Of a DNA stretch of 64,000 nucleotides, positions 10,601 to 20,131 are shown piece after piece. Position 1 is the stretch's first letter, and each line of letters begins with the position of its first letter. Below the pieces are notes generated by a model. That model worked only from the letters and a program-made list of their open reading frames with translations, did not search any database and was not told the DNA's origin. Both the position numbers and the translations under genes were made by a program. Origin of the DNA: Notospermus geniculatus (taxonomy: Eukaryota > Nemertea > Pilidiophora > Heteronemertea > Lineidae); assembly GCA_002633025.1 (NCBI GenBank), contig NMRB01000518.1, forward strand, positions 129,884 to 193,883. Reading direction: 5' to 3'.

Positions 10601-13600
10601 GAGGGTGCCCATTTCGATTGTGCAATTTTCCTTGATGATCATAGGTCAAGGTCAAGGTCAGAGGTCAAGGTCAAACTTGATAAATTGAAATATCTCTGCC
10701 TGTGGTTGAGGTAGAGACATGATATCACCCATACTTACATTACTGAGGATGCCCATTTCGATTATGCAATGACCTTGATGATTAGAGGTCAAGGTCAAGG
10801 TCAAACATGGTTATTTGAAATATCTCTGCCTGAGGTAGAGGTAGCGGCATGATGTCATCCACACTTAGGGTATTGAGGATGCCCATTTCCATTACGCCAT
10901 GACCATGATGATCAGAGGTCATTATCAGAGGTCATTGTCAAGATCAAGCTTGATCATTTATCAAGAGGTCGTTATCAAGGTCAAAGTTGATGATTTGAAA
11001 TATCTCCGCCTGTGTAGAGGTAGAGGCATGCTATCACCCCATACTTAGGTTATTGAGGATGCCCATTTCAGTTATGCAATAACCTTGATGATCAGAATCA
11101 TGGTGTAAGATATGACGATTTCCATTCTTATCTAATGAACCTACGGGAACCATATGACATTTTCAATGTCCTCTTGTTTTTCAATCATTTCCATGCGTCG
11201 AAGTATGTCCAGTTTGGAGAAATATCAAGAAATGTACCCAGCTGGAGTACGCTGGGGCAGACCTTCGAATTTTCATGGTGTACGCTGGGGCAGACAGTAT
11301 AGTATTGAATACTTTCTACCAAACCGAATTGAAATGCTGCGTTTGAAAAGCAATATTTTTTCCAATTTTCACAATTTCTGTAATGTGCGACCCTTTGATA
11401 TGATCAGTGCAATGCCAATGCTTCGAATATGCCTTGCATGACCATACAATTCACCGTTTGAGTGAATTTATTGCCTCTGCTTGCATGCAGCTTCCGCTTT
11501 TGCTAGTGCACATCTGTTTTATGAAGTGCGTGCTCCAGAAGGACTGGCAAGGTAGAAAGAGGAAAAAGCCAGGAGGTTTCGGCACATTCAGATCTGACCA
11601 TGCTTCAGAGACCCCCACCCCCNNNNNNNNNNNNNNNNNNNNNNNNNNNNNNNNNNNNNNNNNNNNNNNNNNNNNNNNNNNNNNNNNNNNNNNNNNNNNN
11701 NNNNNNNNNNNNNNNNNNNNNNNNNNNNNNNNNNNNNNNNNNNNNNNNNNNNNNNNNNNNNNNNNNNNNNNNNNNNNNNNNNNNNNNNNNNNNNNNNNNN
11801 NNNNNNNNNNNNNNNNNNNNNNNNNNNNNNNNNNNNNNNNNNNNNNNNNNNNNNNNNNNNNNTCTATTGCGTCTACACTACTTAAAAAACCCGCAGGAGA
11901 CGCGGGTCTAAATTAAGCCCTCCAAAAACCCTTCGAAATCGGAGGGTTCAAAAAGCCCGGACTTTTCATCCCCGGGTCTATTAGACCCGCGCTTTTAACA
12001 GGTGTAGACAGAAAAAGCCCGGGTGAGACGCGGGTTTTTATGTAGTGTAAACAGGGCTAATATGGGTTTGAACCTATTATTCATGACGACTCAAGGCGTG
12101 ATTGGCCGTGCTTGGTGAACCGCATCTCTCGAACAATGAGCCTCTATAGGTGTCACCTCTCCTGTATAAAGGCCTATATACACTGAATGACAAAAGTCGA
12201 AATTAGTCGCTACAGTTGTCCGTTCCAAAATACGGTATTTTTTGTTGAAACGTTTCATAAGGCTTCCTGTACATAGAAGTATACGGTATACGAAAATGCC
12301 GGTTAACAATGGCTTCACGGTTTTGAATTCTCGGGAAGCCTTTGTTAACTGGCGTTTTCGTATACCGTATAGTTCTATGTAAGGCTTCTGTTCCATAGAA
12401 GTTCACGTTTCACTTGTCACGCGCCACGCTTCACGTTTTCCTTTCGTTCGTCGATTCAGCGCACAACGAGACACACATTACCAGTCCTGTCCTGTGGCAT
12501 GCTTTCTCCGAGGAACGAAAGGAAAACGTGAAGTGTGACGCGAGAAAAGTGAAACGTGAACGTCTATGGAACAGGAGCCTTAGGCCCCTATTACATAGAA
12601 GTATACGGTATACGAAAACGCCGGTTAACAATGGCTTCACGGTCGTGAATCCATTTATTAAAGTCTTTGTTAACCGGCGTTTTCGTATCCCGTATACTTC
12701 TATGTAATGGGGGCCAAAATGTGAAAATCTTCTGACACTTTTGTGGAGTATTTCAACATGTCGCCAGATCCAGAGGTTTATGGGCGAGGGATGCAAGGGG
12801 GAAAACATATTCTCAGGAGTTGAGAATTCGGGAGTGGAGATCAGATCCCCCCTTCTCCAGGTGAAATGTGGATCCGGAATTGAGGAAAGAAGAGTGCCAG
12901 CTAAAAGAATTATCAAAAATGTTTTGGAATGGAGGGATGCATTCATTCGTGGATATTTATTCACTTTTTCCTGCAATCGGTAGCCTAGCACACTTGTCAC
13001 AAGCACGTGAACGACGTGGTGAACTGGTGGTGGGATATAGAGAACTATGCATGAATTAGGCAAAGCAGACAACATGGACAAAGGACTCTGTTACTAAGCC
13101 GCATTGTGGCATTTTTGACAACGGCTTGAAATGCTGATTGAATGGCCGATTACGCTGTTAATAGGGGTGATTTCTTATCTGCACGAGGTGACAGACAGTG
13201 AAGCGAACATTCGACTTCGGCTTGGCCTATAAGCAGAAAGCAGACGACCACCTTAAAATCCCGAATGTTCGTGTTATTTTCGGCGATATTGTATCCATTC
13301 ATATACGATTACTTACTACGGACATCTTTCGTGGAAACAGTACCGCTAAGGCTGAGTTTACATCGAGGCACACGCGACACGAACACGCAGGCAAACAAAG
13401 GTTTCATGGGGATGAATCCTTTGTGAAGCCATTGTTCGCCTGCGTGTCCGTGTCGCGTGTGCCTCGATGTAAACTCAGCCTAAGCACAACTAATACCGCG
13501 TGTTCACGCGATGGGAGACAAAAAGGCATATTCGTGAAAAATCCTGTATAAGGCGATTCTACTGACTGCTCGACAAAGCAATTCGCTGGCTACGCCGTTT

Positions 13601-14617
13601 TTCGCCTAGCGGCGAGCCCATGAGCCACTGCGTCAAGTGTTGTCGAACTCAGACCAAAGCAGCGACTAAATTCGACTTTTGTCATTCAGGGCCTTATTCA
13701 AAAAGGGTGTTTAAGACTTAGACGCGTGTAACTTTGTCAAATGCACGGTGGAAATGTGTGCATTTAGTGAAGTTACACGCGTCTAAGTCTTAATCGCGCG
13801 ACGATCACCCTTTTTGAATGCGGCCCTCAGTGTATAGAGGCCTTAAGTCGTCATGTGTCTATGTGTATGTCTATGTCTGTGTCATGTGACCATACGGAGA
13901 ACCCCATTGCAACAGTGCAGCCTCCTTATCTTAAAATGTTAGCAATATTTTGCGTGATCAACCCTGAAAGATATGTAATGACTCCTTTCTTCACTTTTTT
14001 AAACAAATGTACATATACAATAATTGTGTACCATGACCCTATGAAAAAATATCAGTCAAGCTTAATGAATTGACTCCTATGCGTAATAGACTGTTATCTC
14101 ACATGTCAACAAAGGAAAGAAAACGTCTTAGGATGTTGTTTAATGAGTGAAGAATACTAGGTAAGCTGATATCTTCCTACCGTTCAAGCCATATCCAAAT
14201 TTTTCGGAAATCCATCTTGAGGAGTGAGTTGTCTGTGTACACCACGTATAAATAAAACTGTATGTCCTCTAATGCATCATCAGGTATGCTTCTATACAAT
14301 GCTAAACCAAGTTGAGCATGAAGATCTCTGTCATTTTCTGAAAAAGAGAAACAATTAGGTTGTGAAATTAGCGATTTACACTGATATCATATCTTTATTT
14401 ACAAATGTCAATTTATTGATGAAACTGGATGCGTTTTACGACATCCAGAGAAATCATTTGGGTGCGGAAATACAGTGAGTAGATCTGAGTATAATTTGCT
14501 ATCAATTAAGACAATTGTAAAAGTTCTGAGAAGTCGATTCTGTTCAACAACAGATTTTTAAAAAAAAACACCTTTCGAGGTATCGAGGTGGAAGAGTTGC
14601 AACTTGTCGTCTGCCAT
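7635..14617 (-). CDS. Death-effector-like domain protein (spliced, 3' end uncertain)
   Basis: Four minus-strand exons, 14617-14572, 14337-14181, 8640-8525 and 7799-7635, join through consensus GT/AG introns with phases 1, 2 and 1. They give an open frame of about 161 codons, and the last exon again ends in phase 1, so more sequence is expected. The start reads MADDKLQLFHLDTSK. Residues about 18-105 form a six-helix death-effector-like fold: LYRSIPDDALEDIQFYL, then FRKIWIWLERQGII, then KLKDMFKKI. The spacing and the F-W-LE-GII core match DED helices 2-5. The charged RxDL motif of helix 6 is not evident (YPGYIQTI there). The C-terminal extension (NQFTSLIQIESNPYYGVLF) is unrecognised. DED proteins are cytosolic adaptors of caspase-8-type signalling; function here is inferred. 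A pyrin-like or other death-fold assignment is possible. Confidence 0.7.
7800..8524 (-). other. Intron 3 of the DED gene
   Basis: 725 bases between the third and fourth exons. It contains an open stretch (about 8316-8150 minus) that is not needed for the reading frame and has no matching splice phase. No repeat was recognised. Confidence 0.5.
8654..9173. mobile_element. Foldback element built from ACCGCGGT palindromes
   Basis: A 520-bp inverted repeat with ends TACGGTGGCCCATAGAGCTC and complement, flanked by the 6-bp duplication GAAATG (8648-8653 and 9174-9179). The arms are about 110 bp (GTTTGTAAAATTTTTGGAAG is shared). The middle 300 bp consists of about eleven copies of the palindromic octamer ACCGCGGT, separated by AATTAATT/AAATATT spacers that are themselves near-palindromic. 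There is no coding capacity. It lies in the large DED-gene intron, only 13 bases from the splice acceptor at 8641-8642. Confidence 0.85.
9537..10020. repeat. Dispersed repeat, first copy
   Basis: It opens with a small hairpin (GGTTCCCGATC...GATCGGGAACC), then a GT microsatellite, then sequence shared almost base for base with 15290-15765. Both copies lead into an AGGTCA-rich minisatellite. It is probably one composite mobile or amplified unit; no ends could be fixed. Confidence 0.6.
9600..9642. repeat. GT microsatellite
   Basis: Imperfect (GT)n of about 40 bases. A shorter interrupted counterpart lies at 15341-15378 in the second copy of the same dispersed repeat. Confidence 0.85.
10241..10312 (-). 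repeat. tRNA-derived SINE head
   Basis: The minus strand reads like a tRNA: a GTGGTGTAGTGGTTCGGG D-arm/A-box region and GGTTCGAATCCCG as B-box/T-arm. The anticodon arm does not fold as a functional tRNA, so this is a SINE-type pseudogene, not a tRNA gene. The SINE body probably extends to about 10120. Confidence 0.65.
10375..11095. repeat. Minisatellite of about 120-130 bp units with AGGTCA runs
   Basis: About six imperfect tandem units share TTTGAAATATCTCTGCCTG, CATACTTAGGTTATTGAGGA and one to three contiguous AGGTCA hexamers. It continues the dispersed repeat on its left; the related array at 15835-16235 follows the second copy. Confidence 0.8.
11100..11622. other. Intronic stretch before the gap
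   Basis: This lies inside the large DED-gene intron. It contains two close GTACGCTGGGGCAGAC repeats (11248 and 11280) and no supported coding sequence. Confidence 0.4.
11623..11862. other. Assembly gap (240 N)
   Basis: A run of 240 N. It truncates a palindromic element on its right side. Any open frame drawn across it is an artefact. Confidence 0.99.
11868..12052. mobile_element. G+C-rich palindromic element next to the gap
   Basis: CTACACTACTTAAAAAACCC at the left pairs with GGGTTTTTATGTAGTGTA at the right. Internal GACGCGGGTCTA-type motifs repeat several times. The left boundary may be cut by the N gap. Confidence 0.5.
12259..12715. mobile_element. Cluster of three related hairpin MITEs
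   Basis: Three palindromes lie end to end: about 12266-12382, 12383-12579 and 12583-12715. The first and third share CATAGAAGTATACGGTATAC and the core GCCGGTTAACAATGGCTTCA. The middle one has the related end TTCCATAGAAGTTCACGTTT. Further members of the first type lie at 40637-40758 and 57185-57302 in both copies of a PPP1R36 intron. No transposase is present. Confidence 0.75.
12765..13640. mobile_element. Copy of a 1.1-kb non-autonomous element, interrupted
   Basis: This segment matches 59475-60360 in inverted orientation (shared GGGCGAGGGATGCAAGGGGG, GAACATTCGACTTCGGCTTG). Here it is interrupted by a 131-bp MITE at 13350-13480. A 216-codon minus-strand frame across it is judged to be chance within repeat DNA. 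Confidence 0.7.
13350..13480. mobile_element. Harbinger-type MITE, 131 bp
   Basis: Its inverted ends start GGCTGAGTTTACATCGAGGC. TAA is duplicated on both sides (13347-13349, 13481-13483). The uninterrupted target, CCGCTAAGCAC, is preserved in the inverted relative at about 59628-59640. A TWA duplication and GG-starting ends fit PIF/Harbinger. Confidence 0.85.
13689..13826. mobile_element. MITE with GGGCC ends and TCA duplication
   Basis: A 138-bp hairpin, GGGCCTTATTCAAAAAGGGT to its diverged complement, flanked by TCA at 13686-13688 and 13827-13829. The inner arm is GACTTAGACGCGTGTAACTT. It resembles a Harbinger-like family with a 3-bp target. Confidence 0.75.
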
Positions 14618-14687
14618 TTATAAGGTATAGGGCCTAGTTGATTCGATTTCCGGTGGTGGAAAGGAGGTCGATCTCTCGCGACATCTA

Positions 14688-14847
14688 CACTCTAAAAACT
14701 AAAGAGTTAAAGTAACTCCTAAAGAGTTAAAGTAACACCTAAAGAGCCTGTACAGTGAGTGCTCTTTAAAGAGCACTCACTGTACAGGCTCTTTAGGTGT
14801 TACTTTAACTCTTTAGGAGTTACTTTAACTCTTTAGTTTTTAGAGTG
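14688..14847. mobile_element. Near-perfect 160-bp palindrome with TA target
   Basis: CACTCTAAAAACTAAAGAGT and its complement form essentially perfect 80-bp arms with almost no loop. It contains CTAAAGAGTTAAAGTAAC repeated twice per arm. Flanking TA dinucleotides on both sides suggest a Tc1/mariner-type target. It lies about 71 bases upstream of the DED-gene start codon. Confidence 0.85.
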
Positions 14848-15289
14848 TAGGCTTTTTGTCTTTAGGGTGTGCGGTTGTGGCTTCGGTCAACAGGGCATGT
14901 ACCAGAAAAACACATACCTGATATACATGTAACTTCTGAATCTAATCTGGAGGTTATATTCCGGTGAACATTTTCCGGACGCTGGAATAAATAATAGGTG
15001 TCTTAGGATGGGAAAGTTAGGCAACAGTTCAGTTCAGACGGTGCGTTTTGGTCTCATGAGTCCGACTCATGACTTCCGTGACCTTGAAAAGTAGGTGAAA
15101 TCAAAAACCCGAGTGATACATGTATGTCATGTATCCTCCTCAGATGTACATACGATAAAAAACTGATGAGGATTTGACCAACGGTTAAGGCGAAATAGCA
15201 CTTTAAAGGCCGGAAACGTCAAACGGATGCGATGAATGCTGGTAATGTCTGTTAAGTCCAATGAATAGAGAGATTGTTGCAGTATTCAT

Positions 15290-15765
15290 CATTATGGTTC
15301 CCGATCATGAAGATCGGGAACCATATTGTTTTTGGTCGTGGTGTCTGTGTGTGTGTGTGTGTATAGGTGTGTGTGTGTCCGTCTGTCACGCCTTCATACA
15401 TGTATCTTATCTCCTTCAACAGCTACAGTCCTGGTAACAAGTCCTACCCCTAGGTCTGTCAACCTGGGCAATCCAATGAGCTAATCATTTTCAACATCCG
15501 ATGCCTCCATCATGATGTAATCAACATATCAGACATGATATTTTGTCCGTCACGCTTTTATCTGATGTCATAACTCGGCTCCTTTTGCACCTAGAGCAAC
15601 AGAAACAAGTTCTATCCTTAGGTTTTCATACCCTAGGAATCGAATGGACTGATTACTTTTGATCTGAGATGTAGGGGTCATGGTGATATCGATATCACAA
15701 ATCTGATATTTTGAGATAACTTGCCATATTGTCAACTGAGCAACATGAAACAAGTCTTAGTTCAT
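15290..15765. repeat. Dispersed repeat, second copy
   Basis: Very similar to 9537-10020 in the same orientation, starting with the GGTTCCCGATC hairpin and GT-rich tract. Confidence 0.75.
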
Positions 15766-15834
15766 GCCTGCTTATCCAAGGACTTGACTGTGTTAAAATT
15801 CTCAGCCTCACGTGTCCGGGTGTTTGAAATATCA

Positions 15835-16235
15835 TGAGATTTTGATATATCAAACTAGATAATTTGAAATATCTCTGCCTGTGGTAAAGATAGAGGCATG
15901 ATATCACCCATACTTAGGTTATTGATGATGCCCATTTCAATTATGCAACGACCTTGATGATGAGAGGTCAAGGTCAAGGTCAAACTTGATAATTTGAAAT
16001 ATCTCTGCCTGTGGTAGAAATGGAGGCATGATATCACCTATACTTCGTCTTAGGTTATTGATGATGCCAATTTGGATTATGCAACGACTTCGATAATCAG
16101 AGGTGAAGGTCAAGGTCAAACTTGATAATTTGAAATATCTCTGCCTGTGGTAGACGTAGAAGCATGATATCACTTATCAGACATACTTAGGTTATTCAGA
16201 TTGTCCATTTCGATTATGCAATGACCTTGATGATC
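15835..16235. repeat. Minisatellite with AGGTCA runs, second array
   Basis: About three units related to the array at 10375-11095, with AGGTCAAGGTCAAGGTCAAA runs and GAAATATCTCTGCCTGTGGT. It follows the second copy of the dispersed repeat, as the first array follows the first copy. Confidence 0.8.
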
Positions 16236-16243
16236 AGATATGG

Positions 16244-16425
16244 TGACAGGACAAAATGTACCCGGACAAAATGTACCGAGGACAAAAGCTACCATTTATC
16301 TGGGTACCTTTTGTCCTAGGTGCATTTTGTCTGAGGTACATTTTGTCCTAGGTACATTTTGTCCGGGTACCTTTTATCCAGTACCATTTAATTGTCTGGG
16401 TACATTTTGTCCTAGAACCATCAGA
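16244..16425. repeat. Array of GGACAAAATGTAC in both orientations
   Basis: About nine imperfect copies of the 13-mer GGACAAAATGTAC or its complement fill 180 bases. The first two to three are on one strand and the rest on the other, so the array is also an inverted repeat. CCTAGG and GGTACC link the units. No coding role is seen. Confidence 0.8.
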
Positions 16426-16429
16426 TATC

Positions 16430-17345
16430 AAGATCAAGGTCAACTAGAAATTGACCTTTGAGTCAATTTGAAGACCGCCCTTGAAAATTCACTGATGAAT
16501 TTTGTAAATATGTTAGGGCAATATAGAAACTGAACCCGGAAATAGGGATATTTTAGTGTATTTTAGCCTTCTTTTGGCGGCTAATCTTCCTCCTCTATCC
16601 AGATCCCCTCACTTTCCTTATACTCATAGCCTACTATTCTGGTACTATTCATTGTAAAACTCACCGAAGCAATTTGGAGGGAGAAATTCCCCCCTATATA
16701 GGGGGAATCTCTTCCTCCAACGACACTCACCTGCCAATCCATGCAAAATATTCGCACATCCCGATCATGCACCAGAAACCACACAATTTTCGACTGTTCA
16801 TGTTTGACCCGAAAATGTGAATAAAAGCAAATTCCAGGCGATCGCGTTCGGGATCGGAGGACCATGGACAATACAGATGAATAACAAAAGCAGACAATAA
16901 CTTAGTGTCATCTGCCGTTGCATTCGAATCATCCGGCACTCGATAGACGGCGCTAAACACATCCAGCGATCACCCGCTGGAACAAAGGAAACCAGAGGAG
17001 GAGTTACCATCAATGCTGCTCGGGCACTACAGTTTATCATTTGAAAGGCCCCGTGCCACAGTGGTTATAGACTTTTGCGTCTGAGGAGTCTACGATATCA
17101 CACTGTGACAAAGAATCATCTGACTACCAAGGGTCGTGACATCGCTCAGGTGCGCGTGTCCAGAGGGGGGTGTCCGGACCCCCGCTGCTCGCGCAGGCCA
17201 TAGATATTTTTTACCCGTATTACGGTACTTCAAGTGAGCATAAAATAGAGGGAGAGGGGCAAGTTGGTGAGGGGTCTAGCGGGTTCTCGAAACTTCGGAC
17301 CCCTGCTCTTAGTCTGTATTAGTAAGCTTGCCCATCAGGTCCGTT
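16430..17345. other. No supported gene; several overlapping minus-strand frames
   Basis: Three minus-strand frames between 17040 and 16581 are open for 75-96 codons. A donor-like site (GGCAG then GTGAGT) lies near 16732. I could not choose a frame or connect exons. A segment at 17120-17150 (TGACTACCAAGGGTCGTGAC) has a diverged relative near 27680. Confidence 0.35.
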
Positions 17346-17365
17346 GTTGGGTGTGGCGGACTCAG

Positions 17366-17532
17366 CTAGGCGCACATGCGGTTCGTGCTCCGATGCGGCA
17401 ACGGTAGGGGGGTTTTAAAAGTTGACTGACCCAATGCTGCTCGACTCATCATTCAGCCGGGTCAGTCGACTTTATAAACACCCCTAGGGCCTACCGTTGC
17501 CGCACCGGAGGACGAACCGCATTGCGCGCCCA
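17366..17532. mobile_element. Hairpin element around 17.4 kb
   Basis: CGGTTCGTGCTCCGATGCGG with GCAACGGTAGG on the left pairs with CCTACCGTTGCCGCACCGGA on the right. The inner arms hold GTTGACTGACCC and its complement. It is typical of a MITE. Confidence 0.65.
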
Positions 17533-17545
17533 GCTTTAGTCTGAC

Positions 17546-17878
17546 ATGTTCAAAGCAGAAATGCCTGGGAAATGGCATCTTCGGTGTGCAGATTTTACAA
17601 AATTTCCTACGCGAGGGGGGACACCGCCCTCGCGCTCCCCCTCCGGCTCCATCCTCGACGACCCTCGATCCCTGGACCCCCCTCTGTCTGCTCGAAATCC
17701 TGGAGACGCGCTTGTCGCTCCGCCCTCCGACTCAGTAGATCCTACGCTCGTCACTAGTCTTGACATAGGCACTAATACACGTGGAGTTCCAGGATGCAAA
17801 AGAATATGCTCAATGTACTGCGAAATAGGTCTAGATGAAATTTCCATCGACTTTTGGGTTTGCAACTCTTCAATATGA
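17546..17878. other. G+C-rich block open on both strands
   Basis: Both strands stay open for about 110 codons. This follows from local CpG-rich composition and few stops; no domain is recognisable on either strand. I do not call a gene. Confidence 0.3.
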
Positions 17879-18047
17879 TGTTTTTGATGCTAACCAAAAA
17901 AAACTTGAAACAGAACGCATTCCACTGAACAGGTGACAGGAAAGAAAGAATGTACCTAGGAAAAGCCTTCCTAAGAAAAACAACCATTTTCCATAGCCAA
18001 GCACCTTAATCCGTCACAAGACAAGAGAAGCGGACACTTTTTACAAG

Positions 18048-19202
18048 TAGTCCGTTTGCCAAACCCGATTTTCGGACATAAGGTTGCAATAGGGTCCGGA
18101 CGCAATTTTTTTGCATTTTCTATAACTTCAAGGTCCCCTGTACCAGAATCCGTCTGATGCCGCTTTGGCATCATTGGGCAATTTGAAATATTGCGGTTTC
18201 CATGGCAACCAGTGGTGAAAATCGCGTATTTCTGTCATAGCCGTTTTCTGAGGACTTAATGGTGATATTTTAACCGCTGAAATGGCTAATCATATGTTTG
18301 AAGACATGATCTTGCTTTTCAGATTATCAGCGAATCCAAATATGGTCAAGGTCATTGTTAAAGGTCAAGGTCAAATCAAAATTTGGCAAATTTTCGCCGA
18401 AAATTATTTTTTGCCGCTCCAATAACGGCAACGCCCTCTCTTCTGTCAAATATTTTTCGGGGATTTTTCTATTCAAAAATATCTCCTACCAATTATCTTT
18501 AAAAAAATTTAAAGTTCTCCGATGGCATCACGCGCATTCCTGATAACGGGCTTATCAAACATCCGATATGAGGTTCCAGCGTGACGTCAAATTGTGCAAA
18601 AAAATGACGTCGCCTAAAGGCGGTATAGTAGGGAGGCTAAGTCGACCCATCGTTCATTTTGTGATAAAAACACCAAATTTGGCACAGATGTAGATTTCAC
18701 CATATCTTTCGATTTAAGGATGGGAGCCCCGACGAAATCGCCCCCTGAGAGCCGCCATCTTGGATTCCAATATGGCCGCCATCTTGGACACCTTTTTCCA
18801 CATATCTCGAATTCTAACAGAGACAGAAGCATAATTCCAAGACCTATACCCACATTTTCGGGGTCGCCGAATCGAATGGTGCCATCGGATATGACGTCAC
18901 ATGTCCGCCATATTGGATTCCAAGATGGCCGCCATACCGAACGCCGTGTGCCCTAGCTACTAATCCTGAAGATATTTTGATCAAGCGCGTAGGGCATTGG
19001 GAGAGTTGGATGACATTTTAAGGCTAAGCCTGGAAGCCCGGGACAAAATACCCTGGTAGGCAGCCATCTTGAATTCCAAGATGGTGACTATGGCCGCCAT
19101 CTTGGATTCCAAGATGGCGAATATGTGAATATCTATTTCTTTTGATATCTCGAAATGTATGATAGATAGAAGGATAATTCCAAGTCCTACACCCACATTT
19201 TC
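18048..19202. repeat. Left arm of a 1.15-kb inverted repeat
   Basis: It matches 22357-23510 in reverse complement with few differences over the whole length. The arm contains repeated CCACATTTTCGGGGTC and several CAAGATGGCGGCCAT-type motifs back to back with their complements. A shared 78-codon frame occurs in both arms but has no known domain. Confidence 0.9.
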
Positions 19203-19904
19203 GGGGTCACCGAATCGAATGGTGCCATCGAAAATGACGTCACATGTCCGCCATATTGGAATGCAAGATGACCGCTAGAGCGAAGGGTATTTGTAATTTA
19301 ACACATTTGTATTCACAATATATTGACACTATAGCTGTGTTTACACCTAACGAAATTGCCGGGTCAGGCTCCATTTTTGCGTTTACACCTATGAAAATCG
19401 GATCCGGATTAAAAATTGCCGGACTAATTTAGCCCGCTTTCGCTCGGCGGGTCTGGGGCCAGCCACACATCTCAGCCAATCGGAGCGACCATTACAAACA
19501 GATTTAATCTAAATTGGTTTGGTAAGTGATTGCGCAATCTTGTCCAGAGAAGGCTGAGGAAACTCCTTGTAAAATGCCTAACGCCACAAGGCCTAACTCA
19601 AGGCCTACATGCATTGAACCATCGTGTATCTACTTAAGGTACCTCTGGAGGTACCTTAAGATAAGGAGTGATTTGAGGGAATTTCCTTACCTTAAAGCTG
19701 ACGTGAACGAACAAAAAGCCCCCGTGCGACGAGCAAGAGAATTACAAACGCCCTGCAAACACCTCAAACGGAGGCTCAGAACATGATAGACCCAACGACG
19801 CCAGGAGGGCGCCACCTTATTTGCCTTCAGGCAACAGAGCTGTCAACATCTCCGGATACCTCTCACACTACTCAAAGAAAAAAAATTGTAGTCATTTAGA
19901 CGGG

Positions 19905-19971
19905 ATTCGAACCGTCGACCTTCTTATTTGTAATCCACCACACTATCCACTCGGCCAACGAGCCAGCTGAC
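19905..19971 (-). repeat. tRNA-like module, minus strand
   Basis: The minus strand reads GGCTCGTTGGCCGAGTGGAT (A-box-like) and later GACGGTTCGAATCCCGTC (B-box/T-arm). The anticodon region is aberrant, so it is a SINE-type derivative, not a working tRNA. Confidence 0.55.
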
Positions 19972-20070
19972 AAAGATATGATTTGTGTTTGTCATAGACG
20001 TAGGCCGTCGACTTACGTAATAATACTACGAATAAGAGAAAACATGGGAAGTCTTCCAACAAGTTCGGTG

Positions 20071-20131
20071 GCTGAATGGGGAAGACGGTGGAACAGATAA
20101 CAAGGCACGGGTTCGATTCCCAGCTGGGCCA
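20071..20131 (+). repeat. tRNA-like module, plus strand
   Basis: GGTGGCTGAATGGGGAAGAC resembles an A box and GGGTTCGATTCCCAGC a B box/T-arm. It is too short for a normal tRNA. It is oriented away from the module at 19905-19971, making a head-to-head pair in the palindrome centre. Confidence 0.5.

Noticed and set aside
11407-11916. Apparent 169-codon frame across 11.4-11.9 kb
   Set aside because: Most of it is the N gap; the translation is meaningless there and the flanks have no coding features.
12431-13081. 216-codon minus-strand frame
   Set aside because: It runs across the end of one MITE and into a dispersed 1.1-kb repeat whose other copy (59.5-60.4 kb) does not keep the frame.
18720-18956. 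78-codon frame found in both arms of the inverted repeat
   Set aside because: Conservation follows from the arms being copies; the translation contains repeated palindromic DNA words and no protein motif.
20071-20131. Candidate tRNA gene
   Set aside because: Too short, with no proper anticodon stem; kept only as a tRNA-like SINE module.
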